A DNA stretch of 38,188 nucleotides, from contig NW_014577656.1 in NCBI RefSeq assembly GCF_000485595.1, positions 2,131 to 40,318 of the forward strand, given 5' to 3'. The position numbers and the translations under genes are program-made. The stretch is from Priapulus caudatus. Lineage: Eukaryota > Priapulida > Priapulimorpha > Priapulimorphida > Priapulidae. This document shows, in pieces, positions 8,968 to 21,199 of the stretch (position 1 is its first letter; every line of letters starts with the position of its first letter). The notes beneath the pieces are model-generated. The model was not told where the DNA came from, did not search any database, and saw nothing but the letters and a program-made list of their open reading frames with translations.

Positions 8968-11900
8968 CTGCGGTGCATGCAGTTTTTACTCATTGTAAGT
9001 GGCGTTGCATTTGGGTGCCGTTGTTTGCGATTGCTGTTAGGTGTTGTAGAGGTGGTTTTGTTAGTCGGACGCTGACGGAGGACGCGTGAGATGCCGCTTA
9101 TGGTGGCGTCGTGGGGGAAGGTGACTTCTAGGCGTGCGTATTTCACCTGACCTTGTATTTTTACAGGGTCGGTGTCAGATTACCGGGTTTGGTGGACTGG
9201 TGGCGTAGTTTGACTCTGCCATCGTCCTTATCTACGTAAAGGGCGGAGGTTGGTAGAGAGGCTTTTTCCCCCTTGCGTCGTGAGTCGCGTAAACTTTGTT
9301 TTGCTCGCTCGACGACGGAGAGCGCAGCATGCGCTGAAATGGTGACGTCGGTGGGTCGCTGTTTGCCCTGCTCCCGCCTGGCGTGTTCTGGGTGGGTCGG
9401 CCGAGGACCCTTGTCTTGCTCGCCATAAAGGCCAAGTAGACGATATGGCGCGGTTTCGGCACCCACGTGAGGGTTAGCACACACAAGCTCTGGGGGAGGC
9501 GTTTGAGCGCAGAGTTCGCGTTTCACCGTCCCGATGTGGAGTCGATGAGACGGAGGTACAGTTAGTATTACCCCCCCCCCTCATGACCGCAGATTTCTGA
9601 TGGAATAGGCAGGTACGTCTAGTTTACCCCCCCCCCCTCATGATACGAGCATTCTGATGGATTAGGGGGTTTTTCCTCAGTATATGTATAGGTATGGTTT
9701 AAGGGGGCCCTTCTGGGTAAGGTGGTACTCGATTGGCGGCTCCTACAGCGGTTGATTGGCGTCGCTACGATCTCTTTGCTGGGGCAGCGTGATAATGCAG
9801 CGACGAGATAACGGTTGGTGGGTTTAAGCTTCCCCAGATGGTGTAGTGAGGCGTTGTACGTAGATAACCTGATGTCTCGGAGGTGCGAGTGATTTGGTGT
9901 AGGACGCAGGAGGTGCGTTGCGGTGGGTCTGGTGGTCCGGGGAAGCTGGCGGGTCAGGTGCACATGATTCGCGGCGTCGCCGCGATTCCAGGCGAGCTTG
10001 ACAGGGGTCGGGACGAGTATAATTGGCTCAGGATTTTCTCGTTCTAGCCGCAATACTTAGTTAAGTGGAGAGGTGGGGCAAGTGGTGGCCCTCAGATTGG
10101 TTTGGGGATGAATCTGTTAGCCACTGGTGGCCGGGCATGCGAGGGACCGTCTTGGGTGGTTTTGTGTCTCCTAACCGTGTCGACGAGCACCGGGTAAGAG
10201 TCATATGGTGAACCTCGGTGCACTACGGTTATGCGTCCCCGTAGTAGGTTGGTTGTGTAGACGCAGGGGTGACTGTTGATTCGTGGGGTGCAGAGCCATA
10301 GAATGTAGTTATTCGCTTTCTTAGCAGTCTATTGCGTCTTGCATGAGTGGTACTTATTCCATTGCCAGTCTGTAGTTCCGGATAATGTTATCGCTTGCCA
10401 ATTGGTGATTCTTGTGCGGTAAAGTAAACCCTGGATGTCGGCGTTGTGTCACGACTGTCCTCGGTAGATTATTCTCTGGTTAGTGTCAGACCGAGTGTTT
10501 CATGGCGTGCATAGTATTCGTGAGGCTTTATGCTGTTGCTACGCGCCGGGTTGCGGCATTTTTGGTCTTGGCGGGTCGGATTATGGATGCTGAATATATC
10601 GGTGAGTTCCTCTTCCAGTGTGTTTTCTTGATAATAACTACTCACTGCTTGAGCGCTTGGTAGTGGTGTAAGCTAGCTGGACTGGTTTCAGACGCGGCTG
10701 TTTTCCGCTTTATGGTCCTGCGCGACGCTGGGCATCGGAGCTGCCGTGGGGGGCCAGAGATGCACGTGCTCTCGACCAGTTACTTGTTCGGGCGCGACTT
10801 GATAGGGGGCGCTGGAGTTCCTGACCTGTGGTTAAACGCTCGAATATAGGGGGCCACGGCGGCCTGCCGCATATTGCGAGGTAGGACGGGGCGCGGGTTC
10901 CATACTGCTACGGATCGTGTCGGTCGGCAAGCGATGCCCCTCGCTGTCCTGGGAATGTCGGCACCTAGATTCGGGTTCCTGTTGGAGGATACCTATGGTA
11001 GTTGCGTCACGTGGGTCTCTAGGGCCGTGGTACGCGCTATCACCCAGGGCATTTCAGATTATATACTTGTCGAAACGAATTGGGGTTAATTTCCCATTTA
11101 GTGTCGGAGTTGATGAAGATTCCGGAGTTATCCTTAGATACATCCGGATCCGCATCACATGATGGCGAGGTGTGGTTTGTAACATCCGCAGTATTTCAGC
11201 TGTAGGAGGAAGGCCTGTTTGATGTACAAGAAAAGGTTGTGTGAGTTGTCATTTACAGGGAGAATGAAGGAGACGCGCCTGAGGGAGGAGCTGCGACGCG
11301 GAGTGAGAGAGCAGCGTTCGGAGCGAGGATCTGCCTCGGCGATGGAGAAACGGGAGGCGTGAGCTCTGGCGATGGGTGGGTGGAGTGCCTTCCTGGAGGA
11401 GCTGCTATAATCCCATGACAGCGATGACGACCACAGTGGCGGGGCCGAGTCGGCGCCGAGAGAATCGCGCCGCTGTGCCGGATCGGCCCGGCACGAGTGC
11501 AGTAGGTCCTCAACTCACCCCAGGGCCGGTGAGTAAGCGCGCGCAGTGCCAGCGACGCTCAGGCAGGCAGTGGCGGCGATTCGACGAGGAAGGCACGGGA
11601 GGAGCGACAAGCCAACCGAGATAGATCAGCTGTTCTCTTGCGTCGGTGCGGTGCGCTAGTTATGTTTTGGGATCGACCTGACGGCGACTTGAAGGGGGAG
11701 GAGCTGGCGTGCACGGACGCGCTAGACGGTTTCCTATGCAGGGTGCGCTGGACACAGAGTGTGGGTGATCCGTGTTTTGGAATTGATAATTATTGTGATG
11801 TCTGCTGTTTATTAGTGTGCGTTTTCGTGTTGTTGTTGCCGGCTGCATCTATTAACATGTATGATAAGTCGAGTCCCATGCAGTGGCGCAGCCATGTTGG

Positions 11901-12085
11901 GTTAGCCCCCTCCAGCGGGTCGTGAGTGCGGTGGCCGTGGTAAAACAGCTTAGGCCAGTGACTGTGTCGAAGACACGGTATAGTCTGTATACGCGGGACT
12001 GGGTTGAGGAGAGACTAGTTGTTGAGTTGTCCTGCTAAGCGAGTAGAGAAAGGACTCGAGAGGTAGTAGCACGTACTCCGTGCGT
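8968..12085 (+). mobile_element. I region, copy 2
   Basis: Second copy of the interior (see 1088-4450), with the same landmarks in the same order and about 250 bp shorter overall through scattered small gaps. The acceptor TTTTTACAG (9166), the poly-C doublet (9548-9665) and the second acceptor plus ATG (11,264) are retained. No protein family is recognised and open frames are not shared with copy 1. Confidence 0.5.
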
Positions 12086-12801
12086 AGCATGCTGTAGAGG
12101 GACCGGTGCGATTTGTGTGTAGTGGAGCCGGTTATGGTGACAATTAGGCGTTACGAGTACCAGCGAGCTAACGAGGTGTAGAGGTACGTGGTAACGGGTC
12201 ACGGGCGTTTCGGCGTGGGCGCTTGCTCATGGGGTGAGAGAGGACAGGCGCGTTTTGGTTAATTGCGTGATAGGCGATGTCGTATTGGTCCTTGTGTCGT
12301 TGAGGGGGTCGTGAATAATACAGTATCTATTAGTGTCGAATATTAACGGTTTTAATATTCCTAGGCTAGAGGTACGGGTATGAGAATATTAACTCTCGTG
12401 CGACGGCCGTGCACGGAGAGGAGAGGCCGCGGTTACTGTAGGCATATGCGGCGCGTTCGTAGTTTTTCTTATTGTTTAACTCTGTGCTTTACCCGAGGTG
12501 TGCCTGGTTTATTCACGTAAAGTATAAGGCCGCAGGCAAGGTGGGGTTACCCCGTTGTATGTTGAGTGTATATGTCCCCTGCGTCTCGCCATGGTTGACT
12601 AACTCTTACGACCGCACCGACCGCGAACACGTGCGAACAGGTATTGGGAGCGCAGTAGCTTCAAAAGGCTCGGGTGGCTAGCGGGAGGCGACGTTCACGG
12701 CCGGCACGAAACGGGTGAGTGTATACTGTAGATTGTGTCTAGCCATTTTAGGTGTTGCCGGTGGCGCCATCGTGGCGCCGCGGGAAGGAGAAAAGCGTAC
12801 A
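12086..12801 (+). repeat. R repeat, copy D (right-hand)
   Basis: It aligns with B along its full length, has TATAAGG at 12,523-12,529, the donor-like GGGTGAGTG at about 12,713 and ends at GCGTACA before X copy 2. The segment TGGCGCCATCGTGGCGCCG near its end is an imperfect repeat also seen, degraded, in the other copies. Confidence 0.8.
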
Positions 12802-13434
12802 ATATTATATTAATTATATTAATATGTAATTAAGGTATTAAGGAAGGTTATATAATGTACATGCTAGTTAGGCAGTAGTACGACAACAGGGTATTAGCCT
12901 TGTCCTATTCACAAATGATTGTGCACGGTGCAATAAAGTGATTAACAATTTTAAGATATATATAATATAGATATTTTTGATGCTGCCTAGTAATCAAATG
13001 AGGTGTATGTGATAGTTTTACAAATAGATCGAGCTCACAGGAAGTATATCTATGCATTTTGCTGCAAGAATGGCGTTTTAATAATAAAATTTGGCCAATA
13101 ATAGAATCAGAGCATTATAAGAGGAAGCTTCTTATCACTTATAGAAGAGGAAGTATTAGCTTTTACCTCTCTTATATTTCGGGTGCGTAACTAATTCTCA
13201 ATCGTTTTGATGCGACAGCGACACTGTACCACTACGATGATACGGCACTATGAGTTCTAAGTAGCCAGTAGGCGTAGTATAGTAGAAGTAGTGCAGTAGT
13301 GAGTACAACTGGGTGCCTACATTAGCATACAATCAGTTTATCTCTCACGAAGTGTTTTGTGAATCATTCACTTTCACTATCAGAATCTAAGATTCAGCAG
13401 GAGTATGAGGTCACACGGTGTCCCTGTTTTTTAG
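12802..13434. other. AT-rich non-coding start of X, copy 2
   Basis: Matches 5208-5882 with many indels, including the AAGCTT palindrome (about 13,117). No gene is visible. Confidence 0.5.
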
Positions 13435-15477
13435 ATGTTGTAGCCAGTCCTATACCACCTGGGCAATCGCGACGCACCCTCAGACACGTTGCCGTCGACG
13501 CTAGATGACAACTTTGCGTGGCGATATGCGGGCCCCGTGGTGGTGACCGCGGAAGCTGTCATCGACGTGGCGCTGGTGTCAAGCGACGATTGTGGCTGAG
13601 GAGTGCGTGCATTGAGCTAAGGTCACGCGCGACCTGGGCAGCGAGGTAGGGGGAGGCGATTACGAGTGTCGGGAGCGTCACGCGTGACCTGCCCGAGGTA
13701 GGGGGTGCGCGTCACGAGGGCCGGGAGGTACGGCTCGGTCGCAGGAGGAGCGTGCACCGGGTGGTAGCTGCTCACGAGGTAGGGGAGGCGCGTCAAGGAG
13801 GGTCCGGGAGGTCACGCCTGAAAACGCTTGCGCCGAGTAGGGGGAGGCGCGTCCGAGGGCGCGGGAGGTCACTGATGCCCGAGTAGTGGGGAGGGCGCGT
13901 CACGAGAGGCGCAGGAGGTTCCGCTGACCCTGACCGAGAGTAGGGGAGGCGCGCTCACGAGGGCGGGAGGGTCAGCGCTGACTGCCCCGAGGTAGGGGTC
14001 GCACATCACGAGGGCCGGGAGGTCACGCTGACGTGCCCCGAGTAAGGGGTCGGCGTCACGAGGGCGGGAGGTCCACTGACTGCACCGAGGTAGGGGTTCC
14101 CGCGTCACGGGGGGTGTCACTCGGTTGTTGCATCAGTGATGCATGAGCGTCATCAGATCATCTAAGACTAATACACAGCGATATTTTGCTTCTGTGTTTG
14201 ATTTGATACTTCTTCAGCCAGGATTCTATGCTTGCACTACATGTTGTGTATGCAATAATGATTGCATGTACGCATGCGTAGAATGAATTTTTGGATCATG
14301 TGATGCCAGTGAATATAGATGAATATACATACGTGATATATACATTTGGTGTGTGATCACACGAATGTATATATACGTTTATTGTAATGTATACGAAAAA
14401 GTATCTGTCACGTGTAGTCTCGTATATATGTGTCGTGATGTTTTGTATGTTGTGTTGTTGTATTGTTGTATGTTTGTGTATGTTGTTGAAATTTAGTTTT
14501 ACATATTTTTTATTTGCTGCGTTAGCTGGGAAGCAATGGTGACACGTGGTAGGACAGGACTGCCACCTACTGGATCCCCAGGCCATCGTCACTGGGAAGC
14601 TGCGATTCGGAACCACAGAAGTCATGGATTCCGTTCGTAATCGGACGGATGTTTGACCGTATGGCAACTGTCGACGTACCTTGTGAGGACGGTATATCAG
14701 CATTATGCAGGATAAGAACTTGGGAGTGATGACTCTGTATGTTTGCGAATGTATAGTTTGTTAAAATGAGTTTTACTCGTGGTGGTGTTGTGACCTTCAT
14801 AGTTAGTCGTTTGTTGAGTTGTGTTAACTGCGTTGCTGTTGCATCTCTTTGAAAATATTGTAAGGAGGTTTAGTACTGTTATCCTTTGATTTAAATACAT
14901 ATATTTTATTGTTTTAATGCGCGTAGAGAGAGTTCACAAGCTCACAGCTTTGAAATCTGTTGAAGAGAAGGCAGCGATCTAGTGTGGACTCCTTCACAAC
15001 GATTCACATACGATCAGCTTCACCACAAACCGATGCAAGCTTCATCGAACACATTGTACCGTCATTGCACCGCTTAGATGGAAAAGCACTGGGGTGACCG
15101 AATGGGTGGTTGGCAACCATATCTACACTGTCGGGCTGCCAGTTACCTGCTACTATTGCATTATTAATATAATTTAATCATGTTGTAAATGTGCTGTGAA
15201 TAGTTATCAGGAATGTATATATGGACTATTATTTATACTCCTTATAGGTATCAACTCTTGATATTATGCGGAAACCGGACGAACTTACTCGGATTTACGA
15301 TCGGTGTGTTTCGTGTTGCCGGTGAGCGTGTCGATGTGTGAGGTTACCTAGGTGGAGAGGCAGCCGCACGCGCAGCATTCTGCGACGAGCCGCGACACCC
15401 GCGATGCAGGGTCACGTGCAGGCGCAATCAGTCGACAGGACACTACAAGGTCACGCTCGACTGCAGTGGAGCGGCAG
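13435..15477 (+). pseudogene. CFAP47: second copy of the four CFAP47-like exons, frameshifted
   Basis: The four exons recur at about 13,435-13,621, 14,526-14,691, 14,927-15,105 and 15,323-15,477, in the same order and spacing as 5883-7967. Acceptors and donors are mostly kept (for example GCGTAG|A and AATGG|GTGG), but every exon has several one-base gains or losses. Translated pieces such as ACTGCCACCT (GLPP-like) are recognisable only locally, and the acceptor of the last exon reads GCCGG instead of GCCGCAG. Scattered indels in introns and exons alike, with no excess at third positions, point to base-calling error rather than to decay of a real duplicate. A true pseudogene copy remains possible. 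Confidence 0.6.
13622..14110. repeat. GC-rich minisatellite, copy 2
   Basis: Same unit and same intron position as 6087-6560, with about 10-11 copies. Unit order and copy number differ slightly from the first array, and some units hold unrelated short insertions (for example around 13,735-13,770). Confidence 0.8.
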
Positions 15478-15880
15478 GTGTCGCTCAGCGCGTGGAAATA
15501 GATCGCGCGTGGGTATCGAGCATTTGTTGTGTGCTGTAATCACTTACCGTAACGATAAACATCTATGGTTGTCAATGTAGATGAACTTAGAGTAAGGATG
15601 AACGTTGATTAATATTCCTAATGGTCCTATATATTGTCACCCTTTATTGCACCCTTGATATTATTCCTTGAATAGGTTGCCATTATTGGTTAGGGCTGAA
15701 ATGAAGTGACAGCATGCTTTGAGATATATCGTTATTTGTTAACGTGATTGTCCGTACGCGGATCGTTCTGCCGTTTGTATAATGCTACGCGTTAAACGCC
15801 CCCACCCCCCCCCCACTGCGAACTGTGGTGCTTATTTTGGCGGGACTATATCTTTCTCATGCTTCGCGAGTATTCGGATT
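15478..15880. other. non-coding end of X, copy 2
   Basis: Matches 7968-8361. It has an added C-rich run (CCCCCACCCCCCCCCCCC, about 15,799-15,816) that is absent from copy 1. Homology ends at GGATTACA, where the inverted repeat begins. No gene. Confidence 0.5.
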
Positions 15881-16102
15881 ACATGTTAGCTCGACGTGCC
15901 ACAGCGGGGCGTGAACGACCTGCAGCCGGCGGTAGCATCAAGCTGCTGGAGGAAACGACGAATTAGAGGCACTAGCGTCGGTTTAACACTCCTGTGTCGT
16001 GTTTGCACAGCGTATCTTCAGGTATGGATACCTCACATATACGAGACTCACATTGACCTATTGGAACATCGATTGCAATTAATGTTTTCCTTTTGTGCGC
16101 AG
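15881..16102 (+). pseudogene. unidentified exon with a splice donor (left-arm copy)
   Basis: Noisy copy of the exon better seen on the minus strand at 35,572-35,819. It ends at TGCGCAG|GTAGAT, near the place where the right-arm copy has GCCTGAG|GTAAGA. The frame is broken near its start. Orientation is the same as that of the CFAP47-like exons, so it could be a later exon of that gene, but I cannot show this. Confidence 0.35.
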
Positions 16103-16129
16103 GTAGATAATGGGGGTTATGGTTATGTA

Positions 16130-16320
16130 ATATTTTGATACCATAACTCTAATACTAACCTCAAGCCTAACGGTACGCTAATCCTGATTTTAAACCGTAA
16201 TCAAAATTGGTCCCCTAATCAGTGTCTAACCATAATCACATAACACTAATCTCTAATTAAACCTAACAATAACATGACCTATCCTAACCAAACCCTACAT
16301 TATCGTCATTTCTTAGCTGT
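16130..16320. repeat. degenerate CCTAA-rich (telomere-like) tract
   Basis: Many CTAAC, CCTAA and ACCCTA elements with irregular spacing (TAACCTCAAGCCTAACGG, CCTATCCTAACCAAACCCTA). The right arm shows the complement at about 35,325-35,530 (TTGGTTAGGATTAGGGTC). It resembles a decayed interstitial TTAGGG array. Confidence 0.45.
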
Positions 16321-16860
16321 AACGCGCCAGCTCCTTATCCAAGCATTCGTGTCGGGAAATAAGTGCTATGTAGTAATGATACATATAATTATAGGTACAT
16401 TATTACAAAAAAAATTGGACAACACCTCATGGAATATTGAACTACAGAAATTATATTAGATGTCACCATCCACCAAATAAATAAGAGTACATTATATTAC
16501 GTAGTTTTGCACGAATTTGAAACTAAATAAATGGCGTCTGGTAAATTTTTGACAAGTCCAGAAAAAATGGCTCTGGTGAAAAAAAAGATTTTTTACACTC
16601 GTTTAGTATCATAACAAGAGCATGCGCTGAGAAAGCAGATTTCCTCATAAATAAGGCGTAACTCACGAGGCATGTCCGCTTCATGGTCTTGGCTGCTTCT
16701 TTCGCCACGGAGGTCAAGCTTGCTGGTCAAATCGGAAGCGGGAGCGGTGTGGATTTCTCCGCTGCCCATCTCGTTGCACGGAGACAGCCTTGATGAGTCA
16801 TAGACGATGGAGGCTGCTGGACTCCGGACATCGAAGTCATGCTTCTGTTTGACAGTCAGA
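16321..16860. other. non-coding flank next to truncated BEL LTR
   Basis: AT-rich, then a GC-richer part (about 16,660-16,860) of unknown origin that meets the LTR at about 16,861. Its mirror is 34,690-35,230. Open frames differ between arms and are not accepted as genes. Confidence 0.4.
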
Positions 16861-17128
16861 GTGTTGAGATGTGGCTGTTTATTAATTTGTAAATCTAGCA
16901 CCAGTGGTGGCGGCCATCTATCTGTTTTTGTGTGTTGTAAAATTATAATAAATAGTCGCATTTGTATGTTGAGAGCGTGTTGGTATTTCTGTGCTCTGGC
17001 CGGGATTGTTGTGTAAAAGTACGACTATGGTGATGTCTTGCTTGTTTAGAGTCGCAGACATTAATGGTGCCGGAACTGTGTTAATGAACCACTAATCGGT
17101 GGTTGTTGCTTGTTTAGAGTGCAGGACA
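16861..17128 (+). repeat. BEL/Pao 5' LTR, truncated
   Basis: Corresponds to the last 270 bp or so of the 545-bp 3' LTR, from the GTCTGAGAT region to the terminal CAGGACA. The truncation point is the same in the right arm (34,689). Confidence 0.75.
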
Positions 17129-17134
17129 TATTAG

Positions 17135-17151
17135 TGGTGCCGACCCGGGTT
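17135..17151 (+). promoter_or_regulatory. candidate primer-binding site
   Basis: TGGTGCCGACCCGGGTT begins 6 bases after the LTR end. The TGG start and the following 14 bases look like the complement of a tRNA 3' end (..CACCA). I cannot name the tRNA with certainty. A degraded match lies in the right arm at about 34,349-34,367. Confidence 0.5.
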
Positions 17152-19480
17152 CTGTAGTAAAAATTATAACGTCCTGCCTGTTTGATAGTGGTAAAATGAG
17201 CATGACGTAGTTCAGGTTGGTAAAGGCCAGAGCTGCGCACGTGGCTGCTGACTCGCTGCTGAAAAGCGTCTGAAGGCTGTCCTGAGAAGAAAGAACTGAC
17301 TCGTCTAGACTTAGAACGTAATTGACGAATTTGACCGACGTTGTGCAGCTGTTGATAATAGCGCCTGCAGAGGCTGTTCGAAACTTGAAATAGGACCGTG
17401 AAAGATTCAGACCAGTGAATTGTGGACATGATTAAATTTGTGAAGATGTTTGTTCAACCGAGTGGAGGCTGAAAAGTCTTGCCTGCCTTGAAAGCCGTGT
17501 ACCCCTGAGCAGGAGGATTAGCTGTAGCAGTGTACCAGTTTCTGCTGTAGAGCTTGCCAAGTTTCGGAGTTGCCAAAATGTCCGAGGAGAGGTGCGGGAG
17601 TAGGCAGTCCTTCTGGGAGTCGCTTTAGGTGTCTGGTGCGTAAGTCGGATGTTGCTGCTATAGTAGAGCTTCACTATGGTCGTGCGGTCGTAGAGGGTGA
17701 AGCTAAGTGGTTATTCGGGGCTTGCCTTGACTGCCTTCCACAGTTATGACGTTAGCCTGTAAATGTTGGAGGAGCGCGTTCGGACGCCCGGGATCGAATT
17801 ATCTTTGCTCATTTACAGGCTTTACTTAAATGTGGCGGGTGCTAGCAGCAAAATGTGCAGAGGAGCAAAGTATATAAGCTGCTGTGGAAAATGCAAGGAG
17901 TGAACTCGCTTATATCATATAAGATAAGGGTCGGAGAGGCTGATGGAAGTCTCTGGAGGATAATATGGAGGTGGTTTCTTAACGCGGTTGATACTGTCGC
18001 CGACTAAACGAGATCGCCGTTAGGAGTGGTCACGAGATGGGATGGGTCAAGTGAGGAGTGACCTAGATGGGCGTTGCAGTATTTTTACACAAGGAGATTG
18101 AGAGAGTGAGGCTCAGAGAGTTTAGAGAAGTCACCCTATGCGGTAAAGGAGAACTTACCGTGATGTGAGACTTGAGAAACGGAGGGTGTGTCGTTGCGTT
18201 GCCTTGCAAGCTGTTCTGAGTTAATAAGGTTGGCTTTCTGTGTGGGATAAGCCCACCGACTCAGAAATGGCTGGGAAGGTTGGTAAAATTTCCCTAAAGG
18301 AGAACCGACGAGTGAGAAGTTAGAAGGCTGGACTTTGTTTTAGAGTCTTGGCAGGGCCATATAGGTCTGAGGTTGTATGGCCAAATGTGTTGTGTAATGG
18401 CCGACATAATGTAATTGTGTATGCTCTGGTGGTACTTGGGTTCGAATCTGTCAGAAAGAACGAATTGTTATAACTGTAATAGATTTATTGATACTGTGCC
18501 TACTGGAACAGCCTGTGGTTTGTCTCAGTCTTGCAATGACTGGTGTTGTGGGACGGGGATTAATCAGTATTGGGCGGTTCACCATAAAGTTCAAGTGGGC
18601 GTGTAAGAAAGGGGTGTGGTAGTAAGAAGCTAACACTGTTATTTGACACGCGGGTCAGATAGGTCATATGTATCTGAACTTATGTTAGGAGATTGAACCT
18701 AATGGGTGTCGGTCATGAAACCTATTCGTTACCTGCCTTGAGTGGTGAAATGTCACCTGGGAACAGCACCAGTGTTTTTCGAGTTAATGTCATAGCAGCG
18801 TGGGGGCTATCGTTTGGCTATGTGCGGTGGAAATACACTATATGATAGTCGTTGACGGCCGTTATCAACCGGTGAAGGTACGAATTTTGCTTGGTTTACG
18901 TATGGGAGATGATATTTAGTGAAGACCGTCAGGTAAATGTGGATACTTGTGGGTTAGATGCCTACGTGAATTTCGTTGTCATCTATAGTAGTTTTATAGG
19001 AGTGGGGGGCTTAGTGGCCAACAGGAGTCTATGTTTGGAGTGGCGTGCGATGTCTGGTACGTGGAACAACAGCCCTGTTAAGTGACAATCTGCTTAGTCG
19101 TGGGCCTCAGCTTTGTTATTGACAGTATTCCTGACTCGGTCTTACAGAATTTCGGTCTCTGAAATCAGATTGGGATTGGTCCTGATCATCCAGAATATAC
19201 TGGCTTGAGTTGATCTGTCTTTCAGTCTGTTAGCGAGGTCATGTCCTTCGTAGATGGTAGTACCAGTTGCCGCTTCCGTTGGAATTGATGTCGCAGGAAT
19301 GAGTCTGTATGAACAATGAAGGCTTGCATAGAGGGGTTTAGAAAGGTCTTAGCCGTCGTTTGGAAAGTCCAGCTCTGTAGATTAGTTATGATAGGGTTCG
19401 TGGAGTATGGTCTGTAGGGATATGTAGAGGAGTAGCTCGCCAGTGAGCGTCACGAGTCACCTACCCTACGTTCTATTTAC
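17152..19480 (+). pseudogene. BEL/Pao gag-protease region, broken
   Basis: The expected position for Gag and aspartic protease, between the primer site and the reverse transcriptase. Frames are short. A piece at 18,415-18,606 contains NCYNCNRF and further Cys residues, which could be a remnant of the nucleocapsid zinc knuckles, but the spacing is not a clean CCHC. The mirror region is 31,870-34,348. Confidence 0.4.
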
Positions 19481-20880
19481 TCACCGTCCGGTGTTCGCGG
19501 GTAGTACCTCGACTAAGGTGGCGTCCGTTTTTGATGCTTCGGCTCAAGCTTACACGGAGTTTTCTTAAAATGATTGTTTTGGAGACCGGGCGTCGCTTAT
19601 ACTCACTTGTGCGAGATTTGATTCGTTTAGGAGGTGAGACAGTTGGTCATTGACGGCGAATCATAAATAGCGTGTTTCTGCCCAGATTACGTGTATCAAA
19701 GGAAGAAGATTAAGATGTGCACGCTTTCTCTGAAGAGTCAGGATAGAGTTTCGTGTTATGAGGTTTGTTCGGAGTGGCGATTTGGCAACAGAAGTTTCTC
19801 CTATTTTTGGTTAGACGCCACTTTTACAGAGTCACTTTAGCTAGTGTATCCTCTTTAGTGTTGTTATAGAACTTCAAGACAACTCTATCGATTTGATGAT
19901 TGTTGTCGGGTGCAGATTGTGAAACGAGGCTTATGCTAGATTTACTGAAGCTAAGGAGAATTTTGGTCTCAGGCTAGCATGCTCTTGTCTCAGTGGAGTT
20001 TATATAGTTAAATCTCATGACGGATAATTTGACATGAGTTATGGGGGTAATCAAGATTCTGGCTCGATCAAGATATTTAGGTATGCGGATGGTTTGCTCA
20101 GCAGGATTGTTTACTTTGACGAGGAGTTGAGGGTCGTGACAGTACTATCATTTGCACAACGAAACGGTGACTGAGTCTGATTGTCGCTTGTTCGACCCTT
20201 TAGCCTTTTGTGTCCTTTCACTATTCTTGACTAAAGTCTTTTTTAGGAATGTGGAGGCGAGGATTGAGTGGGATGTTGACGGCTCCCTGAAGATCTAGGC
20301 GACCGTTCTTTGAAATGGCTCAAGGTATACGGTTACTCAACAATGGGAGATACCGCCGTTGTTACAATTCCTGTCTCCTCTGGTCTTCTTTGGACTAATT
20401 TAGAGGTACATGCATTTGGTTGATGCATTCAGAAACTGGATATGGAGCCTGTGTGTATTGAGTCCTCGGTCCAAGAGAATTTTCAGACCTCCTAGGGTTC
20501 TAAAAAGGCAAGGTCGCACCCTTTAAAAAGCGGTCTCTTTCGCTTCGGCTAGAGCTCCTTGCAGCTTTGCTGTGTGCCCGGTTAGTGTTCGTTTGTACAG
20601 CTTTGTCTCCGTCTATCTGATAGCGTGACATATCGGTGTTGGACAGTACGCTCGTGTCACTTTGGCTTGGATTCAAGGTGATCCCTATATGGGAGACATT
20701 CGTCGCTTATAGGCTATCGGAGATACATCAGCTTACATCTCCTCAGTACTGGTTTCATTGCCAGGGAAAGAGAACCCTGCCGATCTCCTAACACGAGGGA
20801 TATTTGCTGGCAAACTGATTTTATCTGATCTCTGGTTGAAAGGACCTAGGTGGTTGTATGATTGAGTCTATTCCTTGTCT
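19481..20880 (+). pseudogene. BEL/Pao reverse transcriptase and RNase H, broken
   Basis: At about 19,515-19,560 adjacent frames give KV-RPxFDASAQAYT, the first conserved block of BEL/Pao reverse transcriptase (xVVFDAS). A LDATFTESL-like block follows at about 19,810. At 20,660-20,870 frames give TLAWIxGDPY, EIHQLTSPQYWFH, GKENPADLLTRGIFAG and LWLKGPRWLYD, the diagnostic RNase H-to-integrase part of BEL/Pao. Several frameshifts separate these blocks. The catalytic YxDD box could not be placed with confidence. The third copy at 37,967-38,188 holds the same first block in a cleaner frame. Confidence 0.75.
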
Positions 20881-21199
20881 CTGACTATGTCGACCAAACC
20901 TTCATTATTGAATGTTCGAGGAAAGCTGAGTCAGTTAATTGTCTTTTCTGGTGGACCCATGCTCGGAGGTTTTTGATATTTAGTTCGATTGAGTAGTTTT
21001 CACTTACAGAGATGTCATGTTCATTGCGCTGAGGTACTTAAGGTTTCAAGATACTTCTTCTATGTCAGTGAGGTCGATTAGGTGCTTTCTCTGTCGGTAT
21101 CGAATTAGCTTTTGCTGAGAGGAAGCGGTTGTTTTGTGTTCAGTCAGCTGCTTTCTTGAGGAACTGTTATTTTTAGACAGTAAACCCATACCCAAAGGG

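Noticed and set aside
15799-15816. C-rich run absent from the first X copy as a regulatory element
   Set aside because: A single homopolymer difference in a noisy copy is more likely a base-calling artefact.
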